From JBFAPK01 sp040676675 (GTDB lineage Bacteria > Actinomycetota > Actinomycetes > Mycobacteriales > Micromonosporaceae): 64,000 bases of DNA. The notes under the pieces were generated by a model. It worked only from the letters and a program-made list of their open reading frames with translations. It ran no database searches and had not been told where the DNA came from. The stretch spans positions 111,942 to 175,941 of the forward strand of contig NZ_JBFAPK010000014.1 of NCBI RefSeq assembly GCF_040676675.1, read 5' to 3'. How positions within the stretch are numbered: the first letter of the stretch is position 1; each line of letters opens with the position of its first letter. This document shows positions 1 to 9,917 of the stretch, one piece after another. Made by a program: the position numbers and the translations under genes.

Positions 1-143
1 GGCCTGCACCCGGTGCTGGGGATGTGGTATCCGGTCCTGGCTCAGCCAGCGGCCCGGGGTCTTGGGGTCCACGCCGACGAGTTCGGCGAGGGCCTCGGTG
101 GTGAGTCCCTTCGCCCCATCGCGCTCCGCAGTGCCCTGTTCAT
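1..143 (-). pseudogene. XRE-type helix-turn-helix regulator, 5' part, frameshifted
   Basis: Reading leftward from ATG at 143-141, with an AAGAGG ribosome site at 151-156, the frame gives MNRALRSAMG and then loses sense. Shifting frame by one base at the run of four C (114-117 on the + strand) restores GLTTEALAELVGVDPK and then GRWLSQDRIPHPQHRVQA. That is a typical actinobacterial XRE/Cro HTH (recognition helix around VDPKTPGRWL). One missing G explains the shift, so this is either a real lesion or a sequencing error. The gene runs off the window edge, so the C-terminal part is unseen. Target genes are unknown. Confidence 0.6.
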
Positions 144-268
144 CGGTGCTCCTCTTAGGACATCGATGGGTATGCGAGCACCATACCGGTGCGCTGCGTG
201 GCTGTCCCGTCACTGATGGGGGTGATTGTGTCTGGCGGCGGCGCGTCGGTTGGGGGTGGCGCGGACGC

Positions 269-331
269 CACAAATTCAGAGAACGAGTGGCTATCCCGCC
301 TTCGATCGCCAACTCGTTCTCTGACTTTGTG
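269..331. repeat. Long inverted repeat, 20-nt arms
   Basis: Arms 269-288 and 312-331 are reverse complements with one mismatch, around a 23-nt loop (289-311). The stem can continue with GGC (289-291) and GCC (308-310) after a one-base bulge. It follows the 3' end of the membrane-protein gene on the minus strand and could terminate its transcript, although there is no T-tract. It may also be one copy of a dispersed palindromic element. Confidence 0.6.
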
Positions 332-356
332 AGGACGCCGGCCGAGGGCCGCCCGG

Positions 357-965
357 TCAGGCGGCGGGTATCGGGGCCGGCCGGGATTCCGCCCCGGACG
401 AGGGGCCGGACGAGGCGCCGGACGGGGGGCGGGACCGGCGGAGCGACCGCAGGCCCAGGTAGACGAAGGGCACCAGGAGCAGCACGTCGGCCACGTGCGC
501 GATGTTCGCGTCGCGGGTGATCCGGCTCAGCGGGAACGCGAGCGCGCCGAGGGCGATCAGCAGACCGACCCAGGCCGGCGCGGCCCGCAGCCGCCACACG
601 GCCAGCCCGAGGAGGAAGAGGGCGATCGGGAAGGCCGGCCCGAGGATCCAGTAGAGCGGGTACGCGGCGAAGGGGTGCTCCTGTAGCCGCTCGACCGCGA
701 CGGCGTGCGAGACGTCGAAGACCACCTCCTGAACGCTCTGGATCGCGAAGGCCAGCCCGCCGACGCAGGCGAATACGGTCAGCGGCAGCGCCACCGCGAC
801 GTAGCGCGGCGCGGCGGGGCGCAGCCGCTCGTAGATGCCGGCCAGGCCGACCAGCCAGGCGCCGATGGAGAGCGCGAGCAACGTACCGGAGACCAGGCCC
901 TGCCGGTCGTCCTCCCAGAAGAAGCCGGCGACGAGATTGAGCGCCGGACCCAGGATGAGAAACAT
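357..965 (-). CDS. Multi-pass membrane protein of unknown function
   Basis: 202 residues with about six hydrophobic segments: near 1-15, 24-43, 55-75, 103-123, 130-147 and 155-172. The N-terminus is very hydrophobic and begins MFLILGPALNLVAGFF. The C-terminal 30 residues are a Ser/Pro/Gly/Arg-rich tail with no membrane character, probably cytoplasmic. No catalytic motif was recognised. Codon use matches the neighbours. It reads away from the two-component genes with a short gap and ends just before a long inverted repeat. No clear ribosome site was found in front of the ATG. Function unknown. Confidence 0.7.
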   Translation of the reverse strand: MFLILGPALNLVAGFFWEDDRQGLVSGTLLALSIGAWLVGLAGIYERLRPAAPRYVAVALPLTVFACVGGLAFAIQSVQEVVFDVSHAVAVERLQEHPFAAYPLYWILGPAFPIALFLLGLAVWRLRAAPAWVGLLIALGALAFPLSRITRDANIAHVADVLLLVPFVYLGLRSLRRSRPPSGASSGPSSGAESRPAPIPAA

Positions 966-1022
966 GCCGACGACGCTACGAACGGCTCGACCGGGGTAAA
1001 TCCGCCCCGCGTGGTCCCCGGC

Positions 1023-1679
1023 CTACCGCGGTCGCGGTACGCCCGCGAGCCCGCCGCGGTAGGCGAAGACCACCAACTGGGCCCGGTCGCGGGCGCCGAG
1101 CTTGGCCATCGCCCGGTTCGTGTGCGTCTTCGCGGTCGCCGGGCTCATGCCCAGCCGCTCGCCCACCTCGGCGTTGGAGAGCCCCTCGGCGACCAGGGCC
1201 ACCACCTCGCGTTCCCGGCCGGTGAGCGTGTGCGTGCCCGGCACCGCCGGCCCGTGCGCGAACGCCGCGATCAGCCGGCGCGTGATCCGGGGCGCCAGCA
1301 GCGCGTCGCCCGCCGCGACCACCCGTACCGCGTGCCGCAGCTCGTCCGGCTCCAGGTCCTTGAGCAGGAAGCCGCTGGCACCGGCGGCGAGCGCCGCGTA
1401 GACGTACTCGTCCAGATCGAACGTGGTCAGCACGACCACCCGTACGCCCGGCAGCCGGTCGTCGGCGAGGATGCGCCGGGTCGCGGTCAACCCGTCGGTA
1501 CCGGGCATCCGGACGTCCATCAGCACCACGTCGGGGCGGTGCGCCCGGGTCAGCGCGATGGCCTCGTCGCCGTCGGCCGCCTCGGCGACCACCTCGATCT
1601 CCGGCGCCCGCTCCAGCAGCACCCGGAACCCGGCCCGCACCAGCGTCTGGTCGTCGGCCAGCAACACCCGTACCGTCAT
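1023..1679 (-). CDS. NarL/FixJ-family response regulator
   Basis: 218 residues. An N-terminal receiver domain has the acidic pair in LADDQ (residues 9-10), phospho-acceptor Asp55 in VVLMDVRMPG, the conserved Thr in VVLTTFD and Lys in FLLKDLEPDE. A C-terminal LuxR-type HTH spans about 150-210 (LTGREREVVALVAEGLSN). It should be phosphorylated by the adjacent histidine kinase and act as a DNA-binding activator or repressor. Its ATG overlaps the kinase stop codon as ATGA, so the two are translationally coupled. The regulated genes are not evident; such pairs often regulate a neighbouring transporter, but none lies next to it. Confidence 0.93.
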   Translation of the reverse strand: MTVRVLLADDQTLVRAGFRVLLERAPEIEVVAEAADGDEAIALTRAHRPDVVLMDVRMPGTDGLTATRRILADDRLPGVRVVVLTTFDLDEYVYAALAAGASGFLLKDLEPDELRHAVRVVAAGDALLAPRITRRLIAAFAHGPAVPGTHTLTGREREVVALVAEGLSNAEVGERLGMSPATAKTHTNRAMAKLGARDRAQLVVFAYRGGLAGVPRPR

Positions 1680-2836
1680 GTCGGCAACCACCCCCGTACC
1701 TCGAAGCCGCCGGCGGTCGCCGGTCCGGCGCGTACCCATCCGCCCAACCCCTCGGCGCGCTCCACCATGCCGCGCAGCCCGTTGCCCGCCGCCGGCGGCG
1801 GTTCGGGACGGGTCGTCCCGCCGCCCGCCCCGGCCCCGCCCACTCCGGCACGGCCCGCCCCGGCACGGCCCGTGCCGGTGCCGCCGTCGTCGCGGATGAG
1901 CAGCGCCAGCCCGTCCGGCCGGTAGCCGAGGCGGACCTCGATCCGGGTGGCCGCCGCGTGCCGCAGCGCGTTGGCGACCGCCTCCTGCACGATGCGGTAC
2001 GCCGTGAACTCCACCGCCCGGGGCAGCGCGCGCGGCTCGCCGTCGGCGGCCAGCACCGCGCCGGTGGCGGCGGCCAGCGCCGGCAGCTCGCCGAGGCCGG
2101 GCGCGGGCGGGGCGGGGCCGGCCGCGGGCGTACCGTCGCGCAGCACGCCCACGGCGGCCCGCAGCTCGACCATCGCCTCCCGGCTGGACCGGCGTACGGC
2201 GGCGAGCGCGTCCCGGGCCAGCGCCGGGTCGTCGTCGAGCAGCTCCGCCGCGACCCCGGCCTGCACCCCGACCACGGCGAGGGTGTGCGCGGTGATGTCG
2301 TGCAGCTCCCGCGCGATGCGGATGCGCTCCTCGGTGACCCGCAGCTCCGCCGCCCGGTCGCGCTCGGCGGCGAGCAGCGCCAGCCGCTGCCGCCGGCCGC
2401 GCACCACCTCGCCGAGGAGCAGCGCCGCCACGAAGACCACGGTCGAGCCGTCCAGGGTGACGTCCAGCAGCGGCACGTGCGCGACCGTCATCCGCCCGTA
2501 CGCGTCCAGGACGATCAGCGCGGCGGCGACCGCCAGCCCGGCCCGGCGACGCGGCGCGGCGGCCACCGCGTACAGCGCCACCCAGACCGGCACCGCCGGC
2601 ACGCCGCCCGGGTAACCCAGCATGTGGTACTGCAGGAACAGCGCGCCGACCAGCGCGAGCACCGCGGCCGGCCAGCGTCGCCGGGCCAGCAGCGCGAGCG
2701 TCATCGCCAGCGCGATCGCGTACGCCCGCGGGTCCGGCGCGCGGTCGCCGGGCAGTACCGCGGTCACCACCATCCGGTACGCCGTGACGGCCCCGACGGC
2801 CGACACGACGGCGGCCTCGACCACCCACCGTCGCAT
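1676..2836 (-). CDS. Sensor histidine kinase, HisKA_3 family
   Basis: 386 residues from the ATG at 2836. Several N-terminal membrane segments lie within residues 5-145. A dimerisation/phospho-acceptor helix carries His179 (RIARELHDITAHTL), and the ATPase domain has the N-box EAVANALRHA. The G-box region contains a Gly/Ala-rich, low-complexity insertion of about 20 residues (GTGRAGAGRAGVGGAG) before the NGLRGM motif. A longer in-frame reading to 3025 exists but crosses the glpF promoter and has no family character, so the 2836 start is preferred. It forms an operon with the downstream response regulator. Confidence 0.92.
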   Translation of the reverse strand: MRRWVVEAAVVSAVGAVTAYRMVVTAVLPGDRAPDPRAYAIALAMTLALLARRRWPAAVLALVGALFLQYHMLGYPGGVPAVPVWVALYAVAAAPRRRAGLAVAAALIVLDAYGRMTVAHVPLLDVTLDGSTVVFVAALLLGEVVRGRRQRLALLAAERDRAAELRVTEERIRIARELHDITAHTLAVVGVQAGVAAELLDDDPALARDALAAVRRSSREAMVELRAAVGVLRDGTPAAGPAPPAPGLGELPALAAATGAVLAADGEPRALPRAVEFTAYRIVQEAVANALRHAAATRIEVRLGYRPDGLALLIRDDGGTGTGRAGAGRAGVGGAGAGGGTTRPEPPPAAGNGLRGMVERAEGLGGWVRAGPATAGGFEVRGWLPT

Positions 2837-2960
2837 CGGCCCACTGTACGAACCGATCCGGCCGGGCACGTACCACGAACGCGGTATCCGCCCGGTGCCG
2901 ATGCGCCGGCCGCGCCCGGCCGGTTGTCCCGGACCGACCTGCGGATACCCAAAGTGGACC

Positions 2961-2989
2961 TTGACGGCCCGCCGGGGAAATCCTACCGT
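2961..2989 (+). promoter_or_regulatory. Predicted promoter of glpFK
   Basis: TTGACG (2961-2966), a 17-nt spacer and TACCGT (2984-2989) form a good actinobacterial housekeeping promoter facing glpF, which starts 128 bp downstream. The long leader is otherwise unexplained. Confidence 0.5.
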
Positions 2990-3117
2990 GGCCCGAAATG
3001 CCGCATGCCGTAACGCGGTCGTCACGATCCGAGAGGGAGCCGAGCCGAGTACGAGATCGAGCCCGCGCCAGCGCTCGCGTCGCGCCCCCGCGTCACGCCC
3101 GGGAACCAGGAGGAAAG

Positions 3118-3981
3118 ATGACCCGACCGATGAGACTCCCGGGACTTCTTGGCGAGCTGGCCGCGGAGTTCGCCGGCACGCTGATCCTCATCCTCTTCGG
3201 GGTGGGGGTCGTCGCCCAAGTCGTCGCCGGTGGCATCGGCGACCACGACAGCATCGCCTGGGCCTGGGGGCTCGGCGTGACGCTCGGCGTCTACGTCGCC
3301 GGGCGGATCAGCGGCGCGCACCTGAACCCGGCGGTCACCCTCGCGCTCGCCGTCTTCAAGGGCTTCGCCTGGCGCAAGGTACTGCCGTACGCGCTGGCGC
3401 AGACCGCCGGCGCCTTCGTCGCCGCGCTGCTGGTGCGCTGGAACTACAGCGAGGTGCTGGCGAAGGTGGACCCCGGCCACACCATCAAGACCCAGGGCGT
3501 CTTCTCCACCCTGCCCGGCAACGGCGAACTGCCTGTCGGCCAGTGGGGCGGCCTGCGCGACCAGATCATCGGTACCGCGATCCTGCTCTTCGTCATCCTC
3601 GCCCTCACCGACCTGCGAAACTCGCCGCCCGCGGCGAACCTCACCCCGGTCGTGGTCGGGCTGCTCGTGGTCGCGATCGGCATGGCCTGGGGCACCAACG
3701 CCGGCTACGCGATCAACCCGGCCCGCGACTTCGGCCCGCGCCTGGCCTCCTTCCTGACCGGGTACCACACCGCCTTCCTCGACCAGTACGGTGACCCGTA
3801 CTTCTGGGTGCCGATCGTCGGCCCGCTGCTCGGCGGCCTGCTCGGGGCGGCCCTCTACCAGCTCTTCATCGGCCGGTTCCTGCCCGCCGAGGACGCGCTC
3901 GAACCGGGGCGCCTGCCCACGCAGCCCGAGACCTCCCCGGCCGAGACCTCCCCGGCCGAGACCTCCCCGGCCAAGGGCTGA
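3118..3981 (+). CDS. glpF: Glycerol uptake facilitator (aquaglyceroporin)
   Basis: 287 residues, six membrane helices. Both pore NPA motifs are present: HLNPAVTLA (Asn70) and YAINPARDFGPR (Asn200). The Asp following the second NPAR is the mark of glycerol facilitators rather than water-only aquaporins. The start is ATG at 3118 behind AGGAGGAAAG; longer in-frame readings lack family character. The C-terminus ends in a threefold TSPAE repeat, which is a cytoplasmic tail. glpK follows after 51 bp, so glycerol entry and phosphorylation are co-transcribed. Confidence 0.96.
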   Translation: MTRPMRLPGLLGELAAEFAGTLILILFGVGVVAQVVAGGIGDHDSIAWAWGLGVTLGVYVAGRISGAHLNPAVTLALAVFKGFAWRKVLPYALAQTAGAFVAALLVRWNYSEVLAKVDPGHTIKTQGVFSTLPGNGELPVGQWGGLRDQIIGTAILLFVILALTDLRNSPPAANLTPVVVGLLVVAIGMAWGTNAGYAINPARDFGPRLASFLTGYHTAFLDQYGDPYFWVPIVGPLLGGLLGAALYQLFIGRFLPAEDALEPGRLPTQPETSPAETSPAETSPAKG

Positions 3982-4032
3982 CCGTCGTCCAGAATTCCGC
4001 TGCGCCCGCCACCTTGAGAACAGGAGACCCGG

Positions 4033-5550
<1,518 letters not shown>

Positions 5551-5566
5551 GTATTCCCTTGACGTA

Positions 5567-5606
5567 GCCGGCGGCTACCACCGAACTGCGGGAGGTGGCC
5601 GCCGGC
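5567..5606. terminator. Hairpin between glpK and the convergent TetR gene
   Basis: GCCGGCGGC (5567-5575) pairs with GCCGCCGGC (5598-5606), and the stem extends inward about four more pairs. It lies between convergent genes, so it is probably a bidirectional terminator without a T-tract. Confidence 0.55.
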
Positions 5607-5635
5607 CGGGCGTCGGCGCCGGGTGGGTGGCGGAG

Positions 5636-6262
5636 CTATCCCGCGTCGCTGCCCGGGACCACTCCGTAGAGGAGCCGCAGGATCGCGTCGCTCAGCGCGT
5701 CGAGCAGTTCGTCCTCGACGTACGCGTCCGGGCGGGCGAACACGTCGGCGAAGACCATGCTACGGAGGTTGATGACCATCGACGCCAACAGCTCGGGCGG
5801 AGCGCTCACGGTCCGGCCGGCGCGCGCGTCCCGCTCGATGCGCTGACTGAACGCCGAGCATCCGTCGGCGACCACCCGCTCGCGGACCTCAAGGATCTCC
5901 GGGCCCGGGTCGGGGGCGACGAACGCCTCACGCAGCCAGCCACCGTCGACCCGCCAGCGGGCCAGCGACCTGGCCAGGCCCCGGCGCAACGCGCCCCGGT
6001 CAAGCCCGTCGGAGGCCAGCCACTCCGCCATCTCCCGGTCGCTCTCGCCGAGCACCTGGTCGCAGAGCGCGGCGAGCACGGCCTGCTTCGACTCGAAGTA
6101 GAAGTAGAAGCCCGACCGGGCGATCCCGGCCGCGTTCGCCAGCTCGTCGATGGTGACCTGACTGATCGGCCGCTTCCGGAAGAGGGCGCGAGCGGCGTCG
6201 AGCAGAGCGCGCTCCCGTTGATCACCCTTCGTGGGTCCGCGACGGCTACCGGTGGCAGGCAC
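5636..6262 (-). CDS. TetR-family transcriptional regulator
   Basis: 208 residues. The N-terminal HTH reads SQVTIDELANAAGIARSGFYFYF, followed by an all-alpha ligand domain. It is divergent from the DHA2 exporter at 6393, the usual arrangement for a local drug-responsive repressor. The start is GTG at 6262. A TAACAT -10-like box (6269-6274 on the opposite strand) lies only six bases upstream, so the mRNA is probably leaderless. The operator within 6263-6392 could not be fixed with confidence. The inducer is unknown. Confidence 0.92.
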   Translation of the reverse strand: MPATGSRRGPTKGDQRERALLDAARALFRKRPISQVTIDELANAAGIARSGFYFYFESKQAVLAALCDQVLGESDREMAEWLASDGLDRGALRRGLARSLARWRVDGGWLREAFVAPDPGPEILEVRERVVADGCSAFSQRIERDARAGRTVSAPPELLASMVINLRSMVFADVFARPDAYVEDELLDALSDAILRLLYGVVPGSDAG

Positions 6263-6325
6263 GTCGCAATGTTACAACGGCTGTCCGGTGAAATCGACGT
6301 CACATCTCCTATTTTCGACATCGCG

Positions 6326-6354
6326 TTGAGAACCCTCGTCTCCGCGTCTACCTT
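6326..6354 (+). promoter_or_regulatory. Predicted promoter of the DHA2 exporter
   Basis: TTGAGA (6326-6331), a 17-nt spacer and TACCTT (6349-6354) face the exporter gene. It sits inside the 130-bp divergent region shared with the TetR gene. Confidence 0.5.
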
Positions 6355-6392
6355 CGGTTCGTCACCCCGCCTGGACCTCGAAGGAGAGCGCC

Positions 6393-7889
6393 GTGCCGCC
6401 CACTTCACCGCCGCCTCGACTCCTACTGCCGATCGCCTCGTACGCCGTGCTCCTCGTCGCTGCCCTCCAGACGTTGGTGGTACCGGTCGTCGCGAACATT
6501 CGCGCGGACCTGGGTGTGACGGCCACCTCCGCGAGCTGGGTGGTGACCGCCAACCTGCTCGCCGCCGCGGTGCTGACGCCGACGCTCGGCCGGCTTGGTG
6601 ATTTGTACGGGCGTCGCCCGGTCATGATCGGCGTGGCCGTCGTCGTACTGGCCGGCTCGGTGATCGCCGCGACAACCAGCAGCCTGCCGTTGCTGATCGT
6701 CGCCCGCGTCCTGCAGGCCGCCAGCTTCGGGCTGTTCCCCCTGGCCATCGGCGTGCTGCGGGAAGAACTGCCGCCCCGGCGACTGACCGGCGCCATGGCG
6801 GTGGTCAGCGGCATGCTGGCGGTCGGCGCCGGGCTCGGACTGGCGGTCACCGGCCTGCTCATGCGGCACGGAGGCGACTACCACCGGCTGTTCTGGCTCG
6901 CGACCGCGCTCAGCGCCGTCGGGCTGGCCGGAATGGTGGCGCTGCCGCGCCGGAAGGCGGCGGGTACCGGCCGCCTCGACTGGATCGGCGCGGGCCTGCT
7001 CGGCCTGGGGCTGGTGCTGCTCATCCTGCCGCTGGAGGAGGGCAACGGCTGGGGCTGGTCCTCACCGCGGGTCCTCGGCTCGCTGGCCGGCGCGGTCGTC
7101 GTGTTCGCCATCTTCGTCCTGGCCGAGCGGCGGATCGCCGAGCCACTGGTCAGCACCCGGATGCTCACCCACCGCCCGATCGTCTTCGCCAACGTGGCGG
7201 GTCTGTTCCTCGGCTTCGCCATGTTCGCGGTGTTCCTGGCGGTCTCCAACCTCGTACAGGCGCCACCGGCGCTCGCCGGCTACGGCTTCCACTCGACGGT
7301 GCTCGCCACGAGCATGGTCTACCTGCTGCCCGGAACCGCCGGCGGCGTCATCACGGCACCGCTGGGCGGCCGCCTCGTCCTCCGGTACGGCGCCAAGGCG
7401 ACGCTGGTGATCGCGGCGCTGCTCGCCTTCGTGGGCTTCGGCGTGCTGGCGGTCCTGCACGCGGCGACCTGGCAGGTCATCGTCGGGGCGTGCGCCGTCA
7501 ACACGGCGGTGACCTTCGGATACGCGGCCCTGCCGGCGCTGCTCGTCGAGCACGTGTCGCCGGCCGAGACCGGCATCGCCAACAGCGTCAACTCGATCGC
7601 GCGTTCCGTCGGCATGTCCTTGGGCACCGCCTTCGTCGTCACCATGCTGACCCGCAACCTCGTCGACGGCGCACCCGTGCCGCTCCCGCACGAGGAGCAG
7701 TTCGTGTCCGTCTTCGCGGTCGGCGCGGTCTTGGCGATCCTCGCGGCGGCCCTGATCGCGTGGGGTCTGCCCCGCAGCCGAAGCGTGGCGCTGACCGTAC
7801 GCGAGGTCGAGGAGGAGGAAGTTTTCGGCGCCGCCGGCCTCGACGTACCGGCGGATTTGCTCGCCCGCCAGAGCGCGCCCCGGCCCTGA
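6393..7889 (+). CDS. MFS drug:H+ antiporter, DHA2 type (14 TM)
   Basis: 498 residues with about 14 hydrophobic helices. MFS motif A appears as GRLGDLYGRRPVMI, and the motif-C-like segment is AVGAGLGLAVTG. The start is GTG 6393 behind AAGGAGAG (6381-6388). The N-terminus, LLPIASYAVLLVAALQTLVV, is typical of DHA2 efflux proteins. It is predicted to export a drug or metabolite using the proton gradient and to be repressed by the divergent TetR protein. The substrate cannot be read from the sequence. Confidence 0.92.
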   Translation: MPPTSPPPRLLLPIASYAVLLVAALQTLVVPVVANIRADLGVTATSASWVVTANLLAAAVLTPTLGRLGDLYGRRPVMIGVAVVVLAGSVIAATTSSLPLLIVARVLQAASFGLFPLAIGVLREELPPRRLTGAMAVVSGMLAVGAGLGLAVTGLLMRHGGDYHRLFWLATALSAVGLAGMVALPRRKAAGTGRLDWIGAGLLGLGLVLLILPLEEGNGWGWSSPRVLGSLAGAVVVFAIFVLAERRIAEPLVSTRMLTHRPIVFANVAGLFLGFAMFAVFLAVSNLVQAPPALAGYGFHSTVLATSMVYLLPGTAGGVITAPLGGRLVLRYGAKATLVIAALLAFVGFGVLAVLHAATWQVIVGACAVNTAVTFGYAALPALLVEHVSPAETGIANSVNSIARSVGMSLGTAFVVTMLTRNLVDGAPVPLPHEEQFVSVFAVGAVLAILAAALIAWGLPRSRSVALTVREVEEEEVFGAAGLDVPADLLARQSAPRP

Positions 7890-7948
7890 CGCCGGGGGAG
7901 GGGCCGCAGGCGGCCGGGTCGGCGACGACGGGCGCGACGTGTGCGGGG

Positions 7949-9181
7949 TCAGCCGGCGGCGGCGAGGGCGAGGGCGGTGAACTCGGTACGCGCGCCGTTG
8001 AAGAGGAAGTCGGTGGTCTGGGAGAGCGCGATCGCGGTCAGATCCCGGTGCGGGTCGTTGAACCAGGCCGTGCCGTAGCCGCCGTCCCAGCCGTACCGGC
8101 CCGGAACCGCCGACAGGTCGTCCGGCCCGGCCGCCACCGCCATCCCGTAGCCCCAGCCCTTCGGGTCGAGCAGCACGCCGGCGGTGTCGCGCTGGGCCGG
8201 CGTCAGGTGGTTGGTGGTCAGCCGTGCCACGGCCTCGGCCGACAGCAGCCGCCGGCCCCGATGGAGACCGCCGTTGGCCAGCAGCCGGGCGAAGGTGAGG
8301 AAGTCGTCCGCGGTGGAGAGCAGCCCGCCCGCGCCGGAGGGGAAGGCGGGCGGCGTGCTCCACGTCTCCGGCGCCGAGCGCTGCTGGACCTCCAACTTCC
8401 CGGTGGCGAAGTCCGTCATGTAGTAGCTCGGGATCCGGGCGGTCCCCTCCGGGGTCGTGAAGAATCCGGTGTCGGCCATGCCGAGCGGCTCGAAGAGCCG
8501 GGTACGCAGCACCTCGTCCAGCGGGGCGCCCGCGGCGCGCGCCACCAGCACGCCGAGCACCAGCGAGCCGACGTTGTACTGCCAGCGCTCACCCGGCTGG
8601 TACATCAGCGGCAACGTGCCGAACAGCTTGATCCACTCGTCCGGCGGGTGCGGCGTACGCGGCTCGGGCGCGCCGAGCGCCAGCCGCAGCTCCTCGGCGG
8701 CCCGCACGATCGGGTACGGCGGGTCGAAGGTCGGCTCGGTCAGCATGCCGAAGCCCATCCGGAAGGTCAGCAGGTCCTCGACGGTGATCGGCCGGTGCGC
8801 CGCCACCGTCTCGTCCAGCGGCCCGTCGATCCGGGCGAGCACCCGCCGGTCGGCCAGCTCCGGCAGCAGCCGGTCCACCGGCTCGGCCAACTCCAGCAGC
8901 CCCTCGGCGACCAGCAGCATCGTCGCCGCGGCGAGGATCGGCTTGGTCAGCGACGCCACCCGGAACAGGGTGTCGCGCCGCATCGGCGGAGCCTCGCCGA
9001 AGGCGTACGCCCCGATGGTGTCGACCCGCACCTCGTCGCCGCGGGCGAGGACCGTCACCAGCCCGGGCAGCTCGCCCCTGGCGACCCGGGCGGCCATCGC
9101 GTCGTGCAGCCGGCGCAAACCCTCGGCTGAAAGCGGTCCACTGGTAGCCACGACCCGCACCATACCGGTGGGCCCCGACAT
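7949..9181 (-). CDS. Serine hydrolase, beta-lactamase class C/esterase family
   Basis: 410 residues from ATG 9181; an alternative ATG at 9163 gives 404. The beta-lactamase fold shows the SxxK nucleophile motif SLTK (Ser71 and Lys74 counted from the 9163 start), the second motif YNVG (YxN) in WQYNVGSLVLG, and a late GGYGTAW segment where the third motif falls. No signal peptide or lipobox is seen, so it is probably cytoplasmic and more likely an esterase or peptidase-like enzyme than a resistance lactamase. No strong ribosome site marks either start. The neighbour upstream is the PPTase gene in the same direction, 74 bp away. Confidence 0.88.
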   Translation of the reverse strand: MSGPTGMVRVVATSGPLSAEGLRRLHDAMAARVARGELPGLVTVLARGDEVRVDTIGAYAFGEAPPMRRDTLFRVASLTKPILAAATMLLVAEGLLELAEPVDRLLPELADRRVLARIDGPLDETVAAHRPITVEDLLTFRMGFGMLTEPTFDPPYPIVRAAEELRLALGAPEPRTPHPPDEWIKLFGTLPLMYQPGERWQYNVGSLVLGVLVARAAGAPLDEVLRTRLFEPLGMADTGFFTTPEGTARIPSYYMTDFATGKLEVQQRSAPETWSTPPAFPSGAGGLLSTADDFLTFARLLANGGLHRGRRLLSAEAVARLTTNHLTPAQRDTAGVLLDPKGWGYGMAVAAGPDDLSAVPGRYGWDGGYGTAWFNDPHRDLTAIALSQTTDFLFNGARTEFTALALAAAG

Positions 9182-9255
9182 CCCGTGGCCGTCACGCGCG
9201 CCGGCGCGGTCGTGGCCGGGCCGACCGCCGACGGCGTCGCCCGGTGCCGCCGTCG

Positions 9256-9915
9256 TCAGCCGGGCAGCACCGCGATCGCGGTCACCAGCAGCCCGTCGCG
9301 GACCAGGTACCGGCCGCGGAACTCGCCCCGCCGCACGCCGCCGACCGCTGGACCGTCGACCAGCAGGCGCGCGGTGAAGCTGGCCGTGCCCGGCTCGAAG
9401 ACGACGTCCGCCTCCGCGAAGCCCAGCCACCGCCCGGTCAGTGGGAACCAGGCCTTGTAGACGGACTCCTTCGCGCTGAAGAGCAGACGGTCCCAGTGGA
9501 TCTCCGGCCGCGCGGCCGTCAGCTCGCCGAGGCGCCGCCGCTCGCCCGGCAGCGAGACCGCGGGGAGCACGTCGCGGGGCAGCTCCGCGTGCGGCTCGGC
9601 GTCCAGGCCGACCGTCACCAGTTCCCGGGCGTGCCCGAGCGCCGCGGCGCGGTACCCGGCACAGTGGGTCATGCTGCCGACCACGCCGGCCGGCCAGCGG
9701 GGCGCCCCACGCTGGCCGGGCACGATCGGCGCGGGCGGCAGGCCGAGCCGGGCCAGGGCGGTACGGGCACAGTGCCGGGCGGTGGTGAACTCGCGCCGCC
9801 GCTTCTCCACCGCCTGCCGGATCACCGCCTCCTCCTCGGGGAAGAGCGGCACCCCGGGCGGGTCGTCGAACGCCTCCACGGCCACCACGACCGGCGGGAG
9901 GATCTCCTCGACCAC
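9256..9915 (-). CDS. 4'-phosphopantetheinyl transferase, Sfp/EntD type
   Basis: 219 residues from GTG 9915. It transfers phosphopantetheine from CoA to carrier-protein serines, as needed by polyketide, nonribosomal peptide or siderophore synthases. Evidence is the Mg-binding VGLDAEPHAELP motif and the signature FSAKESVYKAWFPLTGRW, plus the substrate-loop segment GSMTHCAGYRAAALG seen in EntD/Sfp proteins. The start lies two bases after the stop of the metallophosphoesterase gene, indicating one operon. That pairing is common in actinomycetes. No carrier-protein synthase lies in the window. Confidence 0.93.
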   Translation of the reverse strand: MVEEILPPVVVAVEAFDDPPGVPLFPEEEAVIRQAVEKRRREFTTARHCARTALARLGLPPAPIVPGQRGAPRWPAGVVGSMTHCAGYRAAALGHARELVTVGLDAEPHAELPRDVLPAVSLPGERRRLGELTAARPEIHWDRLLFSAKESVYKAWFPLTGRWLGFAEADVVFEPGTASFTARLLVDGPAVGGVRRGEFRGRYLVRDGLLVTAIAVLPG

Positions 9916-9917
9916 GC

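Noticed and set aside
9182..9430. N-terminal extension of the serine hydrolase
   Set aside because: It would overlap the PPTase gene and has no family similarity.
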